The notes: generated by a model not told the origin, from the letters alone. A stretch of 64,000 bases of DNA from Lacrimispora sp. 210928-DFI.3.58 (GCF_020554865.1 NZ_JAJCIC010000015.1:34413-98412), one strand, 5' to 3'. Positions 50,973 to 59,808 are shown, counted from the stretch's first letter. Made by a program: numbers and translations.

Positions 50973-51771
50973 TTGTTTAGAGAAAAAGGATTATATCAAG
51001 ACATCCCTGCGGGCATATTTCCTGCAGAATGGTTTTAACTATGGAAATTACCAGGGCCTGGGCTATGCCAATGTTCTTTATCCGGCTCTCAGGAAAATGT
51101 ATAAAGATGACGATGACAAGCTCCAGGAAGCATTACAGGAAAATATCGAGTTCTTCAACACCAATATCCACTTCCTGCCCTTCATTACCAGTCTTCATCT
51201 GGTTATGCTGGAAAATAAGACGCCTTCCAAGGAGATCAGAAATATCAAGATGGCCCTTATGGGACCTCTGGCCGGAATCGGCGATTCCCTGGCGCAGTTT
51301 TGTCTGGCGCCGCTGTTCGCCACGATCGGAGCTTCCCTTGCTCAGGAGGGACTGATCATGGGCCCCATCCTGTTCCTTCTGGGAATGAACATCGTGCTTT
51401 TCATTGTGAAGATACTCACCGGCATGTGGGGATACAAGCTGGGAACCAGCATCATTGCAAGCTTAAGCTCAAGAATGGAACAGATCTCTGATGTAGCCAG
51501 CATGATCGGCGTAACGGTGATTTCCGGCCTTGCAGTAAACTTTGTAAAGATCACTACACCGATCCAATATGTGGCGAATATGCCGGGAGACCAGCAGAAG
51601 GTCGTGGCGATCCAGGACATGATCAATGCCATTGCCCCCAATCTGCTGCCGGTACTGTTCACCGGGTTCATCTTCTACCTGATAAAGGTGAAAAAATGGA
51701 CGACCTACAAGCTGGTTATCCTGACAGTCGTAGTCGGAGTCCTGCTTTCCTGCTTACATATCATTGCATAA
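50962..51771 (+). CDS. PTS mannose-family EIID component
   Basis: About 269 aa from ATG 50962, overlapping the end of the EIIC gene by 11 bp; in-frame TTG codons at 50950 and 50956 are closer to the GTGGAGG site and may be the real start. Conserved SLRAYFLQNGFNYGNYQGLGYA start, MGPLAGIGDSLAQFCLAPLF and a C-terminal transmembrane helix. Partner of EIIC in the membrane. Confidence 0.93.
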   Translation: MASNCLEKKDYIKTSLRAYFLQNGFNYGNYQGLGYANVLYPALRKMYKDDDDKLQEALQENIEFFNTNIHFLPFITSLHLVMLENKTPSKEIRNIKMALMGPLAGIGDSLAQFCLAPLFATIGASLAQEGLIMGPILFLLGMNIVLFIVKILTGMWGYKLGTSIIASLSSRMEQISDVASMIGVTVISGLAVNFVKITTPIQYVANMPGDQQKVVAIQDMINAIAPNLLPVLFTGFIFYLIKVKKWTTYKLVILTVVVGVLLSCLHIIA

Positions 51772-51775
51772 TAAA

Positions 51776-51823
51776 AACGCTTCAGGGAGGAGCCGCAACA
51801 CGGCGCCTCCCTGGAAGTGCGTT
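51776..51823 (+). other. Intercistronic hairpin, possible RNA processing or attenuation site
   Basis: ACGCTTCAGGGAGG, then GCCG, pair with CGGC and CCTCCCTGGAAGTGCGT, a strong stem that has no T run after it. It lies between EIID and the heparinase-family gene and could reduce expression of, or stabilise mRNA before, the downstream genes. Confidence 0.6.
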
Positions 51824-51850
51824 ATGAGAGCAGAAAACAGGAGCAGGATT

Positions 51851-53881
51851 ATGAGTAGTATATGGAAAAAAGTGGAAGAAAGAGCCAGGGAGTATGTTGC
51901 TTTCCTTGACATGGATTTTGTGACAAATTATATAAGGAAGAATTGCCGCGAAGAAGCGGATATTCTCATGGAGAGAGCAGAGGAGCTTTTGGGGCAGCGG
52001 TTTCTGTTTGCAGACAAATGGGATATGGAGCCATGCGGCGATCTTATATTTCTGGAGAAAATGGAATGGCAGAAAAGTCCCAACGGGGATCCGGAGTGGG
52101 TGTATATGCTGAACCGCCATGATTACCTGCATAAGCTTATGGCTGCCTGGTATCTGACAGGAGAGAAGGCATATGCGGATAAGCTGAAATGGTATCTGTT
52201 CCACTGGATCGACCACAATCCCATCCTTCCTGAGGGCTCTGAGAGCACCAGGACCATCGATACGGGCATCCGGTGCATGAACTGGCAGTATCTGATCCTT
52301 CATTTGGCCGGAAATGGACTTTTGGAACAGTCAGAGGGCGAAGAGCTTCTCTGGAGCATGAGAGAACAGCTTGTAAGCCTTAAGAAACGGTATATCGGAA
52401 AATACACCCTGAGCAACTGGGGAGTTTTGCAGGTGACCGCTATCTGCCAGGGGTATCTGTTGTTCGGGGAGTATCTGCCCCGGGACGGGCTAAAGCAGTG
52501 GGCCTGGGAGGAACTGAAACGTCAGGCAGAGCTCCAGGTGATGGAGGATGGTTCGCACTGGGAGCAGTCTATCATGTATCATATTGAGGTTCTTCTGGCC
52601 TATATGAGGCTGCTGTCCGTGCAGAGGTTTTTGGAAAATGATGGAAAGGGATGGAAGCCTGCCCAGCTCCTAGAGCTGGTAGACCGCATGAGCCGCTATG
52701 TGCTCCACTGCCAGGGGCCGGATCACAGGCAGCCTGCCCAGTGCGACAGCGATGCCACGGATGTGCGCGACATCATGGTAAAAGCAGCCATCCTGACAGG
52801 AAAGGGCGAGTACAAATTCACAGGCACGCCCTGCCTTGATGTGGACAGCCTCTGGCTGTTTGGAAAAAATGGTGCACAGACCTATGAAAACCTGACAGAG
52901 GAGGAACCGGAGTCAAGATCTTTTCATGCCAGGGATACCGGAAATATTTATTTCAGGAGCAGCTGGAAAGAGGATGGGAATTATACCTGCCTTTCCTGCG
53001 GGCCCTTAGGCAGCGGCCACGGACACGGGGATATGACCCATATTTCCCTGTATTATGGAGGGAGGAGCTTCCTGACAGACAGCGGAAGGTATTCCTACAG
53101 GGAGGACGAGCCTCTGCGCATGGCTTTAAAAGGGCCCAAGGCCCACAATGTCTGCGTGATCGATGGGGAGTCCATGGCAGTGCCGAAGGGCTCCTGGAGC
53201 TATGAGAGCTATGGGGACCGCCTGAAAAATGATTACAGGAACAGAGGGCCTGTCCATTATGCGGAGATGGCTTACCAATGCACCTTAAAGGATGGATTTC
53301 CGTGCCTGGTGATACGCAAGGTCATGGCGGCGGACTGCGGTATCTGGCTGGTAGTGAATGAGATCCACTGCAGCGGGGAGCACCGGGTAAAGGAGTATTA
53401 CCATTTGGATCCGGCAGTGAGAACAGACCTGGTGGCAGGAACAGATCCGGCGGCAAAGGCAGACCGGAGGCTGCTCTCACGGGACGGGCTCACGCTCGTG
53501 GCCTGGGGTTCGGAGGATTTCGTGGAAGAAGACTGCGTCATTTCCCCCAAATACAATCAGCTCTCTCCCAGCATCTGTCTGGCAAAGGAAAAAACATTTA
53601 AAGACAGGGCTGTAAGCTGGAGTTGCTTTTATGGATCAGGGATCCGGGCAGAAATGGCAGAGGTATACCAGTTCGGCAAAGAAGAACCAGCTAAGGCAGA
53701 TCTGGTGACAGCTATGACCTTTGCGCTTTCAGAGAAGGAATCCTGGACCTTCCTTTTATGGAACAGGGAAACATTCCGGGGAGGGAAAATGTATCAATTT
53801 AAGGAGCTGCCGGTCTATGGAAAAAGCATTGCCGTCCACTGCCTGGAGGAGGAAAGGACATGGTACAGGCTGCGCAATTAG
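51851..53881 (+). CDS. Heparinase II/III-family protein, probable oligo-glycosaminoglycan lyase
   Basis: 676 aa from ATG 51851, seven bases after AGGAG; ATG 51824 is an alternative and earlier codons lie in the hairpin. No signal peptide, so it acts in the cytoplasm. The N-terminal half is an alpha/alpha toroid (NWQYLILHLAG, HWEQSIMYHIEVLLAYMRL), the C-terminal half a beta-sandwich of the heparinase II/III domain with GSGHGHGDMTHISLYYGG and TDSGRYSY. In Streptococcus pneumoniae a similar gene in the hyaluronan PTS locus encodes an oligohyaluronate lyase. Here it should cut imported oligosaccharides into unsaturated units for GH88. Polymer unknown. Confidence 0.88.
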   Translation: MSSIWKKVEERAREYVAFLDMDFVTNYIRKNCREEADILMERAEELLGQRFLFADKWDMEPCGDLIFLEKMEWQKSPNGDPEWVYMLNRHDYLHKLMAAWYLTGEKAYADKLKWYLFHWIDHNPILPEGSESTRTIDTGIRCMNWQYLILHLAGNGLLEQSEGEELLWSMREQLVSLKKRYIGKYTLSNWGVLQVTAICQGYLLFGEYLPRDGLKQWAWEELKRQAELQVMEDGSHWEQSIMYHIEVLLAYMRLLSVQRFLENDGKGWKPAQLLELVDRMSRYVLHCQGPDHRQPAQCDSDATDVRDIMVKAAILTGKGEYKFTGTPCLDVDSLWLFGKNGAQTYENLTEEEPESRSFHARDTGNIYFRSSWKEDGNYTCLSCGPLGSGHGHGDMTHISLYYGGRSFLTDSGRYSYREDEPLRMALKGPKAHNVCVIDGESMAVPKGSWSYESYGDRLKNDYRNRGPVHYAEMAYQCTLKDGFPCLVIRKVMAADCGIWLVVNEIHCSGEHRVKEYYHLDPAVRTDLVAGTDPAAKADRRLLSRDGLTLVAWGSEDFVEEDCVISPKYNQLSPSICLAKEKTFKDRAVSWSCFYGSGIRAEMAEVYQFGKEEPAKADLVTAMTFALSEKESWTFLLWNRETFRGGKMYQFKELPVYGKSIAVHCLEEERTWYRLRN

Positions 53882-53964
53882 AGGCGGTCCCTGGCGTGAA
53901 AGAAAAACATTTTAAATCAATATATTTTGTGGTATAGTAATAGGAACAGCAAGTGGAGGTAAAG

Positions 53965-54969
53965 ATGAAGAAACTGACAATTAATGAAATTGCGGAGAGA
54001 GCAGGGGTCTCTAAAACAACGGTGTCCTTTTATCTCAATGGCAAGATCAACAAGATGTCGGAGGAAACCCAGCGCAGGATCCAGCAGATCATTGATGAAA
54101 CAGGATATGAGCCGAGTGCTGCTGCCAGGGCCATGAAGGCCAAGAGCAGCGGCTTGATTGGCGTTATCTTGGGAGACAATTCCGATCCCTATTGTGCAAA
54201 GGCATTAAAGGGAATGGAAGATGTGGCCAGTTCCCAGGGATATCAGGTACTGCTGGGAAACAGCGGTCTTACCTATCCACAGGAGAAGGAATACGTGGAG
54301 CGGATGTTGAAGATGGGAGCAGAGGGCTTCGTCATCCAGGCTACATACCGCTTCGGGATGCTGGCTGCAGACCTTGAAAAGAAGAGAAAACCCATTGTGT
54401 ATCTGGAGTCCAAACCCTATGACTATAAAGGAAAATGCGTGAAGGGGAACAACTATGACTGCATTTACCGAGTGATCACAGAATGCATCAAAAAGGGATA
54501 CGAGGATTTTCTTATGATATCAGACGGTGAAGGGGCAGCCGGGACAGCCTTTGAAAATACCAGTGGATACAAGGATGCCCTTCAGGATGCGGTCCGCCAG
54601 GGAAAGACCCAATATTTCCAGCCAGGAGTGAAATCAGACCAGGTCTATGAGATGCTGAAGACGGAGATCGATTTCAAAAAACGTACCCTGATCTACGTTG
54701 CAGCCCCAGGGCTGTTAAAGGCCGTATTTGAAGCAATAAGGAAATTTCCGGACTATATTTCCTTGTTCCCAGACAGCTTAGGCCTTATTGGATTCGACCC
54801 GGAGGGCTGGACAAGGATGACCACCCCGCCCGTCACCGCCGTCATTGCCCCTGCCTACGAGCAGGGCGTCCGCGCTATGGAGGAGCTTCTGGGGCAGTTA
54901 GAGGGGAAGAAAGGTGATACGGAGATCGTATTTAAGAATATTGTGAAGTGGAGAGGAACTACGCGATAG
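53965..54969 (+). CDS. LacI-family regulator of the PTS cluster (RegR-like)
   Basis: 334 aa from ATG 53965 after GTGGAGGTAAAG. N-terminal HTH KKLTINEIAERAGVSKTTVS with hinge GYEPSAAARAMKAK, then a ligand-binding domain (GVILGDNSDPYCAKALKG, LGLIGFDPEGW). Position at the end of the heparinase/PTS cluster matches RegR in streptococci. The GGTAAAC/GTTTAC motifs around the PTS promoter are its likely sites. A weak TATAGT -10 (53933-53938) suggests it may also be expressed alone. Confidence 0.92.
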   Translation: MKKLTINEIAERAGVSKTTVSFYLNGKINKMSEETQRRIQQIIDETGYEPSAAARAMKAKSSGLIGVILGDNSDPYCAKALKGMEDVASSQGYQVLLGNSGLTYPQEKEYVERMLKMGAEGFVIQATYRFGMLAADLEKKRKPIVYLESKPYDYKGKCVKGNNYDCIYRVITECIKKGYEDFLMISDGEGAAGTAFENTSGYKDALQDAVRQGKTQYFQPGVKSDQVYEMLKTEIDFKKRTLIYVAAPGLLKAVFEAIRKFPDYISLFPDSLGLIGFDPEGWTRMTTPPVTAVIAPAYEQGVRAMEELLGQLEGKKGDTEIVFKNIVKWRGTTR

Positions 54970-55003
54970 GCGGATCAGCCCGGCATATCTTTGATGACGA
55001 CCA

Positions 55004-55028
55004 GAAAACCCGCCACTGGCGGGTTTTC
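55004..55028. terminator. Bidirectional terminator after the LacI gene
   Basis: GAAAACCCGCC pairs perfectly with GGCGGGTTTTC around ACT. T/A runs on both strands let it work in either direction. Confidence 0.85.
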
Positions 55029-55047
55029 AGTATACTTGGCAAATATA

Positions 55048-55081
55048 CAGGCCCGGCAGCCGTTTCTGACTGCCGGGCCTG
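55048..55081 (-). terminator. Terminator of argG
   Basis: CAGGCCCGGCAG (55048-55059) and CTGCCGGGCCTG (55070-55081) form a 12-bp perfect stem, 35 bp after the argG stop on the minus strand, followed there by a TATATTTG run. Confidence 0.75.
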
Positions 55082-55116
55082 TTACATTGTCTGACCTGTT
55101 TGATATGTAAATGGGA

Positions 55117-56349
55117 TTAGTTATCCTTCTTCGCAGCCTTCACCTCAGCCATCTTCATCGCACGAACCTTAAGAGGCAGTCCGAAGAGGGTGATGAAGCC
55201 GTCTGCATCATGGTGGTCATAGAGGTCTCCTGTGGTGAAGGAAGCCAGGGACTCGCTGTATAAGGAGTATGGGGAGGTGGTTCCGGCCTTGATGATGTTG
55301 CCCTTATAGAGCTGGAACTTCACTTCGCCGGTCACATATTCCTGGGTGGACTCTACGAAGGCCTGGATGGCTTCGCGCAGAGGAGTGAACCATTTGCCCT
55401 CATATACGACCTGTGCCAGTTTATTTGCCAGGTCTTTCTTTACTTCCATGGTAGCACGGTCTAATACCAGCTCCTCTAACTGCTGGTGAGCTTCCATCAG
55501 AATGGTTCCGCCTGGTGTCTCGTATACGCCGCGGGACTTCATGCCTACCACACGGTTCTCCACAATGTCCACAATGCCAATGCCGTGCTTGCCGCCCAGC
55601 TCATTTAACTTCTTGATGATGTCGGAAACCTTCATCTTTTCGCCGTTTACGCTGGTGGGAACGCCCTTTTCAAAGGTCATGGTAACGTACTCGCCCTCGT
55701 CCGGAGCCTTCTGAGGAGGTGTGGTGAGTACCAGCAGGTGGTCATAATTCGGCTCCTGGGACGGATCCTCCAGCTCCAGGCCCTCATGGCTGATGTGCCA
55801 TAAGTTGCGGTCACGGCTGTAGCTGCTGTCAGCAGAGAAGGGAAGATGGATGCCATGCTTCTTGCAGTATTCGATCTCATCCTCACGGGACTGCATGGTC
55901 CATACATCGGTCATACGCCATGGAGCGATCACCTTCAGGTCAGGAGCCAGGGCCTTGATGCCCAGCTCAAAACGGATCTGGTCATTTCCCTTGCCTGTTG
56001 CACCGTGGCAGATGGCGACAGCGCCCTCCTTGCGGGCAATGTCAACCAGACGCTTTGCAATGGCGGGACGGGCCATGGAGGTGCCTAAGAGATATTTGTT
56101 CTCATATACGGCATTTGCCTTTACACATGGCATAATGTAATTGTCACAAAAATCGTCAACCAGATCTTCAATATATAATTTCGAAGCGCCGGACAGCTTT
56201 GCTCTCTCGTCCAGTCCATCTAATTCACTTCCCTGGCCGCAGTCGATGCAGCAGCAGACAACGTCATAATCAAAGGTTTCCTTTAACCACGGAATGATGG
56301 CAGTGGTGTCAAGTCCACCGGAATAAGCTAAAACAACTTTCTCCTTCAT
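55117..56349 (-). CDS. argG: Argininosuccinate synthase
   Basis: 410 aa, ATG 56349 after GGAGGATTTTATC. N-terminal ATP pyrophosphatase motif AYSGGLDTT (8-16), CHGATGKGNDQIRFE and YSRDRNLWHISHEG are diagnostic. Joins citrulline and aspartate using ATP. It is transcribed away from argC across a 315-bp regulatory gap holding ARG-box-like sites on both promoters. argH, its usual partner, is about 9 kb away. Confidence 0.97.
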   Translation of the reverse strand: MKEKVVLAYSGGLDTTAIIPWLKETFDYDVVCCCIDCGQGSELDGLDERAKLSGASKLYIEDLVDDFCDNYIMPCVKANAVYENKYLLGTSMARPAIAKRLVDIARKEGAVAICHGATGKGNDQIRFELGIKALAPDLKVIAPWRMTDVWTMQSREDEIEYCKKHGIHLPFSADSSYSRDRNLWHISHEGLELEDPSQEPNYDHLLVLTTPPQKAPDEGEYVTMTFEKGVPTSVNGEKMKVSDIIKKLNELGGKHGIGIVDIVENRVVGMKSRGVYETPGGTILMEAHQQLEELVLDRATMEVKKDLANKLAQVVYEGKWFTPLREAIQAFVESTQEYVTGEVKFQLYKGNIIKAGTTSPYSLYSESLASFTTGDLYDHHDADGFITLFGLPLKVRAMKMAEVKAAKKDN

Positions 56350-56388
56350 GATAAAATCCTCCTGAAAAATACTGTACTCATTGGGCTT

Positions 56389-56422
56389 TCATAAATATAC
56401 AACATTATCTTAGAAAATGCAA
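56389..56422 (-). promoter_or_regulatory. argG promoter with ARG-box-like site
   Basis: On the minus strand TTGCAT (56417-56422) and TATATT (56394-56399) are 17 bp apart. The -10 lies inside TGTATATTTATGA (56389-56401), which differs from the argC site TGTATAATTATGA by one base. A weaker box, TGCATTTTCTAAG, overlaps the -35. Confidence 0.65.
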
Positions 56423-56448
56423 GAGGAAAAAGAAATTTTTTAAAAATG

Positions 56449-56482
56449 TTGCATATTATGCATTTTTAATGTATAATTATGA
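56449..56482 (+). promoter_or_regulatory. argC operon promoter with two ARG boxes
   Basis: TTGCAT (56449-56454) and TATAAT (56472-56477) with 17-bp spacing. TGCATATTATGCA (56450-56462) covers the -35 and TGTATAATTATGA (56470-56482) the -10; their centres are 20 bp apart, close to the two-turn spacing of ArgR/AhrC operator pairs. Arginine-bound ArgR should block this promoter. The leader of about 180 nt before argC also has AT-rich near-palindromes (TTATTTATAAATA at about 56612). Confidence 0.7.
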
Positions 56483-56664
56483 AATCCTGACGAAAAAGGG
56501 AAAAAATGGATGTATAAAATATGCTTTCCTTTTTTGGAAAAAGCCACTATAATGTAGGGCGGACAGGTAAAATGAACGGCAGCAGGGAGAAAAACAGGTT
56601 GCTGTTAAAATGATTATTTATAAATAGCAGATTATAAATATAAAAGAAGAAAGAGGAGAAGAAG

Positions 56665-57705
56665 ATGATAAAAGTTGGTATTATCGGAGCAACAGGATAT
56701 GCGGGAGCTGAGCTGGTGCGCCTTTTGCTGCAGCGTGAGGATGTAGAGATCGTCTGGTATGGCTCCAGAAGCTATGTAGGCGAGGATTTTGCTTCTATAT
56801 ATAGAAATGTCTCCCATCTGGTGGAGGAGCCATGTAAGGATGATGATATGGCGGCATTGGCGAAAATGGCGGATGTGATCTTTACCGCTACTCCTCAGGG
56901 CTTCTGCGCATCCCAGCTGACAGAGGAGATCTTATCCCAGGCAAAGGTCATTGACCTAAGCGCTGATTTCCGTATCAAGGATGTGGCTACCTATGAAAAA
57001 TGGTACAAGATCGGGCATGCATGTCCACAGTTCATTGAGGAGGCTGTTTACGGCCTTCCGGAGATCAACAGGGAGAAGATCAAGGGGGCGAGGCTCATTG
57101 CGAATCCGGGCTGCTATCCCACCTGCTCCTTCTTAACTCTATATCCCATGGTAAAGGAAGGGCTCATCGACACAAATACGATTATCATTGACGCAAAGTC
57201 CGGCACCTCCGGCGCAGGCAGAGGAGCAAAGACGCCGAACCTCTACTGTGAGGTCAACGAGAGCATGAAGCCCTACGGCGTGGCAAGCCACCGCCATACT
57301 CCGGAGATCGAGGAGCAGCTTTCCTACGCGGCAGGCAAGCCGGTAGTGATCAGCTTTACCCCGCATCTGGTTCCTATGAACAGGGGCATCCTGGCAACGG
57401 CCTACGGCACATTGACAAAAGAGGTGACGGCTCAGGAGGTAAAAGCTGTGTACGATAAATATTATGGAAAGGAATACTTCGTCCGCGTCATGGAGCCGGG
57501 ACAGGTGCCCCAGACACGCTGGGTAGAGGGCAGCAATTTTGTGGATGTGGCATTCCAGATCGATCCGCGTACCAACCGCATTGTGATGATGGGCGCCATC
57601 GACAACATGGTAAAGGGAGCAGCCGGCCAGGCCATCCAGAACATGAACCTGATGTTCGGGCTGCCGGAGAATACGGGATTAAAACAGATCCCGGTATTTC
57701 CGTAA
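56665..57705 (+). CDS. argC: N-acetyl-gamma-glutamyl-phosphate reductase
   Basis: 346 aa, ATG 56665 after AAAGAGGAGAAG. Rossmann motif VGIIGATGYAGAELVRLL, catalytic Cys150 in NPGCYPTC and the substrate His region ASHRHTPEIEEQ. Reduces acetylglutamyl phosphate to the semialdehyde with NADPH. First gene of the argC-GNAT-argJ-argB-argD run. Confidence 0.97.
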   Translation: MIKVGIIGATGYAGAELVRLLLQREDVEIVWYGSRSYVGEDFASIYRNVSHLVEEPCKDDDMAALAKMADVIFTATPQGFCASQLTEEILSQAKVIDLSADFRIKDVATYEKWYKIGHACPQFIEEAVYGLPEINREKIKGARLIANPGCYPTCSFLTLYPMVKEGLIDTNTIIIDAKSGTSGAGRGAKTPNLYCEVNESMKPYGVASHRHTPEIEEQLSYAAGKPVVISFTPHLVPMNRGILATAYGTLTKEVTAQEVKAVYDKYYGKEYFVRVMEPGQVPQTRWVEGSNFVDVAFQIDPRTNRIVMMGAIDNMVKGAAGQAIQNMNLMFGLPENTGLKQIPVFP

Positions 57706-57738
57706 TCAGATATTATCAAAGGAAGGATTATTAGAAGC

Positions 57739-58203
57739 ATGGCAGGAACAATGGATATCCTTATCCGGGAAATGACAATGGAGGACTATAAGCAGGTCTA
57801 TGCCCTGTGGACAGAGATAAAGGGCTTCGGCATCCGCAGCATTGATGATTCCGAACAGGGAGTGGAGCGCTTCTTAAGGCGCAACCCTACCACCAGCGTG
57901 GTGGCTGTCCAGAACGGAAGGATCATTGGAAATATCCTTTGCGGCCATGACGGCAGAACAGGCTGCTTTTACCACGTATGCGTGGCAAAGAAATACAGGA
58001 ACCACGGCGTTGGCTACCGCATGGTCCGGGCAGCTATGGAAGCCCTGCAGAAGGAGGGCGTCAGCAAGATCAGCCTGGTGGCATTTAAGAGCAACCAGGT
58101 GGGAAATGCCTTTTGGCAGGGGATCGGATGGCAGGAGCGGGAGGATCTCAACTGCTATGAATTTGTGCTGAATGAAGAGAATATTACGCGGTTTGTAAAG
58201 TAG
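57739..58203 (+). CDS. GNAT-family acetyltransferase in the arg operon
   Basis: 154 aa, ATG 57739 (ATG 57751 is possible). GNAT fold: IREMTMEDYKQVYALW start, the acetyl-CoA-binding CVAKKYRNHGVGYRMV (R/Q-x-x-G-x-G/A) and NAFWQGIGWQE end, as in single-domain enzymes of the YpeA/RimI-like group. It lies between argC and argJ. Bifunctional ArgJ can make acetylglutamate, so this protein may be a separate N-acetylglutamate synthase or an unrelated enzyme that has joined the operon. Confidence 0.88.
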   Translation: MAGTMDILIREMTMEDYKQVYALWTEIKGFGIRSIDDSEQGVERFLRRNPTTSVVAVQNGRIIGNILCGHDGRTGCFYHVCVAKKYRNHGVGYRMVRAAMEALQKEGVSKISLVAFKSNQVGNAFWQGIGWQEREDLNCYEFVLNEENITRFVK

Positions 58204-58235
58204 ATGCATGTGTGGCCGGCAGCGGGATCTTCAAC

Positions 58236-58372
58236 GTAAACCTGCATGTGTCCGGCAGGCAGATGCGCCACGGCACCAGGAAAATCTGGCGGGCATACGC
58301 GCCGCCGCACCATGAAAATCTGGTGGGCGCATTTGGCATACCTGAATACATGCCGCCTATCCGGCGGCGGAT
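58236..58372. repeat. Repeat family C, copy with two hairpin units
   Basis: Begins with ACCTGCATGTGTCC and ends with GGCATACCTGAATACATG followed by CCGCC/GGCGG. In between are two units of about 34 bp (near 58264-58298 and 58299-58333), each with GCGCC, CACCA, GAAAAT, TGG and GGGC(GC) and each able to fold as a hairpin with a GAAAAT loop. It lies between the GNAT gene and argJ and reads in frame with argJ without belonging to it. Confidence 0.75.
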
Positions 58373-58397
58373 ATTTCATAGTAATGGAGGAAGAAAG

Positions 58398-59642
58398 ATG
58401 GAAAAACCAACAGTCAAGCTTCAGAAGATAGAGGGAGGCGTCACAGCCGCAAAGGGCTTTATGGCAGCCTCCACAGCAGCGGGCATCAAATATCAGGGAC
58501 GTCAGGACATGGCAATGATATACAGCCAGGCCCCCTGCCGGTCCGCCGGAACCTTTACTACGAATATCGTAAAGGCAGCCCCTGTAAAATGGGATAAGAA
58601 CCAGGTGACAAGCGGGGCCCCGGCCCAGGCAGTGATCGTCAATGCGGGGATCGCCAATGCCTGTACAGGCGAGGAGGGAATGGGCTACTGCAGCCAGACG
58701 GCCCAGGCAGCAGCCGAGGCTCTTAAGATCCCTGCAGAGGGCGTTCTGGTGGCATCCACAGGCGTTATCGGGATGCAGCTTCCCATTGACAGGATCAAGG
58801 CCGGGATCAAGACCATGGCGCCTCTCCTTGATGGAAGCTTAGAGAGCGGTACCAGCGCATCAAAGGCGATCATGACCACAGACACAAAGAACAAAGAGGT
58901 AGCTGTCCGGTTGGAGATCGGCGGCGCTATGGTTACCATTGGCGGCATGTGCAAGGGCTCCGGCATGATCCATCCCAACATGTGCACCATGTTAAGCTTT
59001 GTCACCACAGACGCTGCCATCAGCAAGGAGCTTTTGCAGGAGGCCTTAAGCCAGGATATCAAGGACACCTACAATATGATCTCCGTGGATGGGGACACCT
59101 CCACCAATGACACCGTGCTGCTTCTGGCAAACGGCCTTGCAGGGAATCAGGAGATCTGTGAGAAAAATGAAGACTACGAGGCCTTCTGCCAGGCTCTTAA
59201 CTATATCAATGAAACCCTGGCAAAGAAGATGGCAGGGGACGGCGAGGGCTGTACCGCTCTCTTTGAGGTGAAGATCATCGGTGCGGAGTCAAAGGAGCAG
59301 GCAAAGGTGCTGGCCAAATCCGTTATCACCTCCAGCCTCACAAAGGCTGCCATCTTCGGGCATGACGCCAACTGGGGCAGAATACTCTGTGCTATGGGAT
59401 ATTCTGGCGCACAGTTTGACCCTGAGAAGGTGGACCTCTTCTTTGAGAGCGCCGCAGGCCGTATGCAGATCATTGAAAACGGCGTTGCTGTGGACTACAG
59501 CGAGGAGCAGGCTACAAGGATCCTGTCCGAGCCTGAGGTGACAGCCATTGCGGATGTGAAGATGGGAGAGGCAGAGGCTACAGCCTGGGGCTGCGACCTG
59601 ACCTTTGACTATGTGAAGATCAATGCGGATTACCGTTCATAG
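58398..59642 (+). CDS. argJ: Bifunctional ornithine acetyltransferase / N-acetylglutamate synthase
   Basis: 414 aa from ATG 58398 after ATGGAGGAAG. An in-frame open stretch back to 58212 is repeat C and is not part of the protein. ArgJ autocleaves before a Thr in the motif KAIMTTDT (Met159-Thr160-Thr161) to give alpha and beta chains; GNWGRI-like ANWGRILCAMGYSG and the N-terminal GGVTAAKGFMAA are also present. It moves the acetyl group from acetylornithine to glutamate, which makes argE/argA unnecessary. Confidence 0.95.
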   Translation: MEKPTVKLQKIEGGVTAAKGFMAASTAAGIKYQGRQDMAMIYSQAPCRSAGTFTTNIVKAAPVKWDKNQVTSGAPAQAVIVNAGIANACTGEEGMGYCSQTAQAAAEALKIPAEGVLVASTGVIGMQLPIDRIKAGIKTMAPLLDGSLESGTSASKAIMTTDTKNKEVAVRLEIGGAMVTIGGMCKGSGMIHPNMCTMLSFVTTDAAISKELLQEALSQDIKDTYNMISVDGDTSTNDTVLLLANGLAGNQEICEKNEDYEAFCQALNYINETLAKKMAGDGEGCTALFEVKIIGAESKEQAKVLAKSVITSSLTKAAIFGHDANWGRILCAMGYSGAQFDPEKVDLFFESAAGRMQIIENGVAVDYSEEQATRILSEPEVTAIADVKMGEAEATAWGCDLTFDYVKINADYRS

Positions 59643-59643
59643 G

Positions 59644-59772
59644 AAACCTGAATGCGCCGATGGGCGGAAGCGCCGCCGCGCTATGAAAGTCTGGCGGGCG
59701 GAAGCGCCCCGTACCATGAAAATCCGGCGGCGCACCTGGCATACCTGAATTTAGCGCCGCCTCGCGGCGGCG
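59644..59772. repeat. Repeat family C, copy with two divergent hairpin units
   Basis: AACCTGAATGCGCC, then two units (about 59670-59701 and 59703-59733) with TATGAAAGTCTGGCGG and CATGAAAATCCGGCGG, then GGCATACCTGAATTTAGC and a GCCGCC/GGCGGC hairpin. It fills the gap between argJ and argB. Confidence 0.75.
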
Positions 59773-59808
59773 AAGCTTTTGCAATAAGGAACAAGGAGGA
59801 TTAGAAAG

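Noticed and set aside
58212..58397. In-frame N-terminal extension of ArgJ.
   Set aside because: The DNA is repeat family C; ATG 58398 has a good ribosome site and matches the family N terminus.
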